Shown piece after piece: positions 58,830 to 64,000 of a DNA stretch of 64,000 nt (position 1 is the first letter of the stretch; each line of letters opens with the position of its first letter). The translations under genes were made by a program, and so were the position numbers. This DNA comes from Thermovirga lienii DSM 17291 (GTDB lineage: Bacteria > Synergistota > Synergistia > Synergistales > Thermovirgaceae): positions 1,142,501 through 1,206,500 of the forward strand of contig CP003096.1 of the NCBI GenBank assembly GCA_000233775.1, read 5' to 3'. The notes below the pieces were generated by a model that saw only the letters and a list, made by a program, of their open reading frames with translations, was not told the origin of the DNA and searched no databases.

Positions 58830-59549
58830 ATGGAGAAATTGGAACCTATCTATGAAGGCAAGGCAAAGAAGCTATTTGAGACCGACGACCCCGATATCCT
58901 GCTACTTGAATATAAAAACACGCTGACAGCTTTCAATGCTCTTAAAAAAACCACCATGGAGGGAAAAGGAGCTCTAAACAACAAGATAAGCTCTTATATC
59001 TTGCAGTATCTCGCATCCAGGGGCGTACCTAATCACTTTGTAAAAATGGTAGATGAAGTAAGGCAACTAGTCAGGAAGGTAGAAATAATACCTCTTGAGG
59101 TCGTAGTAAGAAACATAACCACCGGTTCGATTTGCAAGCGGCTAGGCGTTCCCGAAGGAATCAACCTTAACCCACCTCTAGTGGAGTTCTACCTCAAAAA
59201 CGATGAATTAGGGGATCCGATAGTCACAGAGGATCAGGCTATATCCTTTGGCTGGGCCTCAGAGGAAGAGATACAAAAAATAAAAAACATGGCTCTTCAG
59301 GTCAACCAATTATTAAAGGACCTTTTCAAACCTCTGGGGATAACATTGGTGGACTTCAAACTCGAATTTGGAAAAACCAAGGATGGAGAGATCATACTGG
59401 CAGATGAAATTTCTCCAGATACTTGCAGGTTTTGGGATAGCTCCAGTGGAGATCGTCTTGACAAAGATAGGTTCAGAAAGGACTTGGGCAACGTACTAGA
59501 GGCATATCAAGAAATATGGAGACGCCTATCCGCTAAGGGGGAAGAATAA
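58830..59549 (+). CDS. purC: SAICAR synthetase
   Basis: PurC joins CAIR and aspartate with ATP. The 239-residue protein shows LEPIYEGKAKKLFETD at the start, NAL KKTTMEGKGALNNKIS, VEIIPLEVVVRNITTGS and LVDFKLEFGKTKDGEIILADEISPDTCRFW (in parts). ATG 58830 with GGGAGG upstream. The frame runs further back to 58764, but there it begins on the -35 box of the promoter, so that longer start is not used. First gene of the operon. Confidence 0.97.
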   Translation: MEKLEPIYEGKAKKLFETDDPDILLLEYKNTLTAFNALKKTTMEGKGALNNKISSYILQYLASRGVPNHFVKMVDEVRQLVRKVEIIPLEVVVRNITTGSICKRLGVPEGINLNPPLVEFYLKNDELGDPIVTEDQAISFGWASEEEIQKIKNMALQVNQLLKDLFKPLGITLVDFKLEFGKTKDGEIILADEISPDTCRFWDSSSGDRLDKDRFRKDLGNVLEAYQEIWRRLSAKGEE

Positions 59550-59803
59550 TGTTGTATCATATAAAAGTACTCGTATATCTAAAAGATGGGGTTTTGGATA
59601 CCCAAGGTAAAGCTGTATTGGGTACGCTGCATAGGATGAATTACACAGAGTTAAAGGATATAAGAATCGGCAAGTACCTTCAACTTTGGATAGAAGCACC
59701 AGATAAAGAAACAGCCAAAAAGAGAGTCGTAGAAATGTGTTCGGATCTTCTAGTAAACGATCTCATTGAAGACTACTCGATAGAGGTAGATGATATATCA
59801 TGA
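59549..59803 (+). CDS. purS: Phosphoribosylformylglycinamidine synthase subunit PurS
   Basis: PurS is the small subunit that links PurQ and PurL in the three-part enzyme. The 84-residue protein shows IKVLVYLKDGVLDTQGKAV, YTELKDIRIGKYLQLWI and a C-terminal helix. The ATG overlaps the purC stop (TAATG), and the stop overlaps the purQ ATG (ATGA), so translation is coupled. Confidence 0.96.
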   Translation: MLYHIKVLVYLKDGVLDTQGKAVLGTLHRMNYTELKDIRIGKYLQLWIEAPDKETAKKRVVEMCSDLLVNDLIEDYSIEVDDIS

Positions 59804-60507
59804 GAGCTTATGTGGTAGTTTTCCCCGGAAGCAATTGCGACAGAGACGTGGTCCATTCTTTAGCTACAAGGCTGAAAACTCCAGTCCTTACGTTATGGTA
59901 CGAAGAAAACCACTTACCTAGTGACGCTGATCTAGTAGTACTGCCAGGAGGGTTTTCATATGGGGACTACCTGCGCTGTGGAGCCATGGCAGCCACAGCA
60001 CCGATCCTACAAGGAATCAAAAATTATGCAGAAAACGGTGGACTAGTGCTGGGCATATGTAACGGATTTCAAATTCTCACAGAGGCGAGGTTGTTGCCAG
60101 GGGCTTTGCTTGCAAACAAAAACCTGAAATTTATATGCCGCCAATGCACCGTAAGGGTTGAAAGAACAGATACCCCTTTCACATCAAATTTACAAATAGG
60201 ACAAGTATTAAAGATGCCGATAGCCCATCACGAAGGCCTATACTTCCTTCCGCCTGAGGACTTGAAGCGCGTACTTGCCAACAGACAGGTGGTATTCCGT
60301 TATTGCAGCAATGACGGCACAGTCGATGAAGAAAACAACCCCAATGGATCAATAGAGAACATTGCTGGAGTTGTAAACGAAAGAGGAAATGTTCTAGGGT
60401 TAATGCCCCATCCAGAACGCGCTTCTGAAAAAATTTTAGGATCAGAAGATGGCGGACTTATATGGGACTCTGTAGCTTTATGGCTCGCAAAAAGGGGGCG
60501 CCGTTAA
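59800..60507 (+). CDS. purQ: Phosphoribosylformylglycinamidine synthase subunit PurQ
   Basis: PurQ is the glutaminase that supplies ammonia to PurL. The 235-residue class I amidotransferase shows VVFPGSNCDRDVVHS, the catalytic cysteine in GLVLGICNGFQILTEARLL near residue 85, and the final GLMPHPERASE with His and Glu. It ends right where purL begins. Confidence 0.97.
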   Translation: MRAYVVVFPGSNCDRDVVHSLATRLKTPVLTLWYEENHLPSDADLVVLPGGFSYGDYLRCGAMAATAPILQGIKNYAENGGLVLGICNGFQILTEARLLPGALLANKNLKFICRQCTVRVERTDTPFTSNLQIGQVLKMPIAHHEGLYFLPPEDLKRVLANRQVVFRYCSNDGTVDEENNPNGSIENIAGVVNERGNVLGLMPHPERASEKILGSEDGGLIWDSVALWLAKRGRR

Positions 60508-62661
60508 ATGAACTACAAAACAGTAGGCCTAAGGAAGGAAGAATATCTAGCAATAAAGAAAATGCTAGGCAGAGAACCCAACGAATCGGAACTTAGGATA
60601 CTTGGCGTTATGTGGTCAGAACATTGCAGCTACAAATCCACACGTTCGATCCTGAAAATGTTCAATTCAGAAGGCAAACATGTCATCCAAGGTCCAGGAG
60701 AAAATGCCGGAATAGTCGATATAGGTGGCGGGTGGGCCGCAGCATTCAAAGTAGAAAGCCACAATCACCCTTCCGCCGTTGAGCCATATCAAGGCGCAGC
60801 AACTGGGGTGGGTGGAATCATACGAGACATATTGGCAGTAGGCGCTTGGCCTACAGCTTGCCTTGATGGATTGTTCTTCGGGAAGACACCTAACAACTCC
60901 ACTCTATCCCTTATAGAGGGAGTTGTCGCCGGCATAGGCGGTTATGGCAACGCTGTAGGAGTCCCAACCGTCGGGGGCAAAACCTTTTTCGACGACAGCT
61001 ATGAAGGAAAACCTCTGGTCAATGCCATGTGCGTCGGAACAGTACACCAAGAAAGCGTCATAACTTCAAGAACTGCAAAAGTAGGCCAATGGGTCGTGCT
61101 CTTAGGTTCTAGGACAGGACGAGATGGCATCGCCGGAGCAGCCTTTGCCTCCACGGAATTGGCTGAAGATACTAAATCCAGTAAGCCCCAAGTTCAAATA
61201 GGAGACCCATTTGTGGAAAAACTTCTAATAGAGTGCTGCCACGAACTACTTAAGGATAAACTAATAGCCTCGATGCAGGACATGGGTGCGGCTGGCATAA
61301 CCTCATCAGCCAGTGAAATAGCTGCAAAAAGTGGGACTGGCATACACATATATGCAGAGAAAGTACCTACACGAGAGGCAAACATGACTCCTTGGGAGAT
61401 AGCACTATCAGAATCTCAAGAGAGAATGTTGTTGATAATTGAACCAGACAACTTCGACAAAGTCAAAAAATGCGCCGAAAAATGGCTTTTGGAGTGTGCT
61501 CTCATAGGAGAAATAACAAGTGACAAACGCTTCAGAATAACGAACCATGGAGAGACAGTAGTGGATCTGCCTGCAGAAATGGTTGGAGGCGGTTGCCCGG
61601 TCATTGACTGGCCCTCTCAAAAACCAGCTTATTTAGAGAACATCAAGGTTGAGAAAAAATATGAAGTGCCACAAGAGCGCTTTAAGGAGCTCTTTTTGTC
61701 CGTTCTTACGGACCCCAACGTGAGAGACAAATCATGGATATACGAACAATACGACCATATGGTGCAGACAAATACAGTAGCAGGACCAGGGAATCCAGTT
61801 AGCGTCATACGGATTAAAGAAAACGGGACATTTCTGGCTTTGTCAATGGATTGCGACCCTTGGAGCTGCTGGCTTGACCCGTACAATGGAGGAGCTGAAA
61901 GCTTCCTCAAAGCCGCTCGTCCTTTGTGGGCTTGCGGAGCAGAAGTCTTGGGTATGACAGACTGCTTAAATTACCCTTCCCCAGAATCACCAGAAAATTA
62001 TTGGGTATTAAAGGAATCAGTAAGAGGACTCGCTCAAGCTGCAAAGGACTTGGAATGCCCTGTCGTCTCTGGAAACGTAAGTCTATACAATGAATCACCA
62101 GGGAAAAAAATCCTCCCCTCCCCTCTCGTTGGCATAGTAGGACTCCTAAGGGATCTTGACACCTTCCTCCCCTCTGGAAGAATGGAAGCAAAAGACATTT
62201 TATTCCTGGTGGGTCCTGAGAAAGGTTCCTTAGCAGGAAGCCTCTTCCAAAGGATTATGGACGGAACCATACAGGGTAAACCTACCCCATATGATGCCGA
62301 CCTAGAAAGAAAATTCAAAGAAAGGGCCATCAAAACTTCCAAAGAAAAATGCTGCTCATCTGTAAGAGTCATAGGAAGCGGTGGCCTTGCAATCTCCATT
62401 GCCAAGGAATGCATCTTTGCTCAGAAAGGAGCTAGGATAAATATAGCCCCCGAGCTGCTCAAAAGACCTGAATTTTTGTTCGGCGAAGGAAGACCAAGAG
62501 CAATATACTCTGTCAAACCCAGCATGGTAAGCCTCTTTGAAAGCATATGGAGGGATTTTGGCTTATTAAAGATCGGTACTGTCATTGAGGATCATACATT
62601 GGATATATCTGGGCTTGCCAACTTTACCCTACAGGAAATATTAGGGTGCTGGAGAGGATGA
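60508..62661 (+). CDS. purL: Phosphoribosylformylglycinamidine synthase subunit PurL
   Basis: PurL makes FGAM from FGAR, ATP and ammonia. The 717-residue protein is the short form that needs PurQ and PurS. It shows SEHCSYKSTRSIL, VIQGPGENAGIVDIGG, KVESHNHPSAVEPYQGAATGVGGI, LGSRTGRDGIAGAAFAS and the second half starting near VAGPGNPVSVIRI. SD GGGGG precedes ATG. The next gene, purF, begins 8 bases after it. Confidence 0.97.
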   Translation: MNYKTVGLRKEEYLAIKKMLGREPNESELRILGVMWSEHCSYKSTRSILKMFNSEGKHVIQGPGENAGIVDIGGGWAAAFKVESHNHPSAVEPYQGAATGVGGIIRDILAVGAWPTACLDGLFFGKTPNNSTLSLIEGVVAGIGGYGNAVGVPTVGGKTFFDDSYEGKPLVNAMCVGTVHQESVITSRTAKVGQWVVLLGSRTGRDGIAGAAFASTELAEDTKSSKPQVQIGDPFVEKLLIECCHELLKDKLIASMQDMGAAGITSSASEIAAKSGTGIHIYAEKVPTREANMTPWEIALSESQERMLLIIEPDNFDKVKKCAEKWLLECALIGEITSDKRFRITNHGETVVDLPAEMVGGGCPVIDWPSQKPAYLENIKVEKKYEVPQERFKELFLSVLTDPNVRDKSWIYEQYDHMVQTNTVAGPGNPVSVIRIKENGTFLALSMDCDPWSCWLDPYNGGAESFLKAARPLWACGAEVLGMTDCLNYPSPESPENYWVLKESVRGLAQAAKDLECPVVSGNVSLYNESPGKKILPSPLVGIVGLLRDLDTFLPSGRMEAKDILFLVGPEKGSLAGSLFQRIMDGTIQGKPTPYDADLERKFKERAIKTSKEKCCSSVRVIGSGGLAISIAKECIFAQKGARINIAPELLKRPEFLFGEGRPRAIYSVKPSMVSLFESIWRDFGLLKIGTVIEDHTLDISGLANFTLQEILGCWRG

Positions 62662-62668
62662 TATAACG

Positions 62669-64000
62669 ATGTGCGGAGTGTTTGGAGCTTTCTCAAAGAA
62701 CGGCCAATCCGTGCTTGAGGACGTTTATTTAGGCCTATACGCCCTTCAGCATAGGGGACAAGAATCCTCCGGAATGGCCTGGATTGCAAAAAACAGCGCA
62801 GGTTGTGAGCTCAGGGTCACAAAGGGAATGGGCCTTGTACATCTTGCTTTGGACCAGAAGGAACTGTCATCCTCCCATTCCAACTGTGCCATAGGGCACA
62901 CTAGGTACTCTACAGCGGGGGGATCCTTTCTATCCAACGCTCAACCCATAACTGCCAACTACTCTCGGGGCTCCGTGGCTATAGCTCACAACGGCAACAT
63001 AACCAACGCCACAGGCATTAGAAGGTATTTGGAAAATCGCGGAGCCATTTTCCAATCTACGAGCGACACCGAGACCATCCTTCATTTAATGGCCCATCAA
63101 TCACATAAACCTCCTCTCGATGCCCTTATCAGTGCTCTAAAAACCCTTAAAGGAGCCTACAGTCTGGCTGTGATCATAAACAACCGCCTGGTAGCAGCTA
63201 GAGACCCATGGGGATTCAGACCACTCGTTTTAGGCAGAAGAGGAGAAACCACTTACATAGCATCGGAAAGCTGCGCGCTTGATATTGTCGGAGCCACATT
63301 GGTAAGGGACATAAAACCTGGAGAAGTGGTAGTAATAGATGAAGATGGAGAAAAAAGCCTACTCATCCCCAAAGAAACAGAACGCAAGTTTACTTGTGCC
63401 TTTGAGTACGTCTACTTCGCAAGACCAGACAGCTTTCTCGACGGAAAATCAGTATATGACGTCAGGAAAAAACTTGGGCAAAAACTAGCACAATCGGCTC
63501 CATGTCCAGAGGCAGACATGGTAACTGGGATGCCTGACAGTGGCACCATCTCCGCCATGGGATATGCCGAGGAATCGGGCCTGCGCTACGAAAAAGCCAT
63601 AGTAAGGAACCGGTATGTCGGAAGAACGTTCATAGAACCCACCCAAAGGGTAAGAGAGCTTGGGGTAAGAATAAAGCTGAACCCCATAGGGGAAATCATG
63701 AAGGACAAAAAGATTGTAATAGTCGATGACTCGATCGTCAGAGGAACCACCGTACAACGAGTCATCGCAATGGTGCGAGAAAGCGGTGCCAAAGAAGTAC
63801 ATATAAGAATAGCATCTCCTCCTGTAAAGTTTCCCTGTTATTATGGGATCGACACTCCAACCTCCGAGGAGTTGGCTGCAGCACGAATGAACATAGAAGA
63901 ACTATGCAAAGAGATAGGGGCTGATTCTTTAAGCTACATATCAGTATCGGAGATGTTGGATGCCATTGGATTACCTCACCACAACGTCTGCACTGCCTGT
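62669..64000 (+). CDS. purF: Amidophosphoribosyltransferase, C-terminal end outside the window
   Basis: PurF makes phosphoribosylamine from PRPP and glutamine, the first committed purine step. The 444 residues in the window start MCGVFGAF; Cys2 is the glutaminase nucleophile after Met removal. Then come YALQHRGQESSGMAWIA, GHTRYSTAGGS, AIAHNGNITN, the SDTETI motif and, in the PRTase half, VTGMPDSGTISAMGYA, RNRYVGRTFIEP and IVIVDDSIVRGTTVQR. No propeptide is present ahead of Cys. The frame is open to the edge; about 10-30 residues are missing. Confidence 0.97.
   Translation, partial: MCGVFGAFSKNGQSVLEDVYLGLYALQHRGQESSGMAWIAKNSAGCELRVTKGMGLVHLALDQKELSSSHSNCAIGHTRYSTAGGSFLSNAQPITANYSRGSVAIAHNGNITNATGIRRYLENRGAIFQSTSDTETILHLMAHQSHKPPLDALISALKTLKGAYSLAVIINNRLVAARDPWGFRPLVLGRRGETTYIASESCALDIVGATLVRDIKPGEVVVIDEDGEKSLLIPKETERKFTCAFEYVYFARPDSFLDGKSVYDVRKKLGQKLAQSAPCPEADMVTGMPDSGTISAMGYAEESGLRYEKAIVRNRYVGRTFIEPTQRVRELGVRIKLNPIGEIMKDKKIVIVDDSIVRGTTVQRVIAMVRESGAKEVHIRIASPPVKFPCYYGIDTPTSEELAAARMNIEELCKEIGADSLSYISVSEMLDAIGLPHHNVCTAC

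Noticed and set aside
1-64000. CRISPR arrays, prophage, toxin-antitoxin or defence systems
   Set aside because: No regularly spaced repeats and no genes of these classes are visible; the only mobile element is the IS at 53509-54903.

Overview
The window reads as ordinary chromosome from a fermentative, anaerobic, Gram-negative-type bacterium, and the best fit I can offer is the phylum Synergistota (Synergistetes). That placement is an inference. It rests on a pyruvate:ferredoxin oxidoreductase of four separate subunits beside acetate kinase, a small 4Fe-4S ferredoxin, selenocysteine insertion genes, an envelope lipid-transport (Mla/MCE) operon next to a SpoIVB-type S55 peptidase, FabK as enoyl reductase, and a mix of Firmicutes-like regulators (FapR, PyrR, PurR with a PRTase domain, RicT, RemA, Veg). 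The sequence is AT-leaning, genes are tightly packed with many 1-8 bp overlaps, and TTG and GTG starts are common.

Layout. 1-10064 (minus): prfB, with its programmed +1 frameshift, then an S55 peptidase, mlaE-mlaF-mlaD, tmk, holB, ricT, ftsY, a DUF4416 gene and the start of purB. birA (plus) diverges from prfB. 11231-18016 (minus) is the pyrimidine operon pyrR-B-C-K-D-F-E plus an orphan, ligand-less TroA/ZnuA-like protein; it is preceded by a structured leader with an intrinsic terminator and a small ORF running through that terminator. 18069-25676 (minus) is the fatty-acid/phospholipid operon fapR-plsX-fabH-fabK-fabD-fabG-acpP-fabF-rnc, headed by a consensus-like promoter and a FapR-type operator. 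25811-27823 (minus): ackA, a YceD-family gene, rpmF. tmcAL (plus, 27914) meets coaD-rsmD-trmB (minus) tail to tail. 31231-34440 (plus) is porCDAB, followed by tRNA-Pro and rsmA. 35587-47684 (minus) is a long housekeeping run: nif3-like, trpS, scpA-scpB, rluB, cmk, plsC, yicC, remA, gmk, rpoZ, coaBC, priA, der, hup. Next come tRNA-Met(CAU) behind a ferredoxin gene, purR, ispE, veg, and selA-selB. An IS256-family element (53509-54903, 8-bp target duplication, broken transposase) sits between selA and the divergent yedF. lepA-hemW (minus) and the purine operon purC-S-Q-L-F (plus, purF cut by the window end) close the window.

How it fits together: pyruvate is oxidised by PorCDAB with ferredoxin to acetyl-CoA, and acetate kinase yields ATP and acetate. 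Nucleotide synthesis (pyr and pur), membrane lipid synthesis and export (fab, plsX, plsC, Mla), translation (prfB, lepA, trpS, rpmF, rsmA, tRNAs), and chromosome maintenance (scpAB, der, hup, priA) make up the rest. No phage, CRISPR array or defence island is visible. The points I would look at first are the pyr leader, a PriA homologue that has lost its helicase motifs, an MCE protein with a predicted beta-rich C-terminus, and the IS insertion in the selenium locus. No stretch longer than about 300 bases is without a gene apart from the ends of the IS element.
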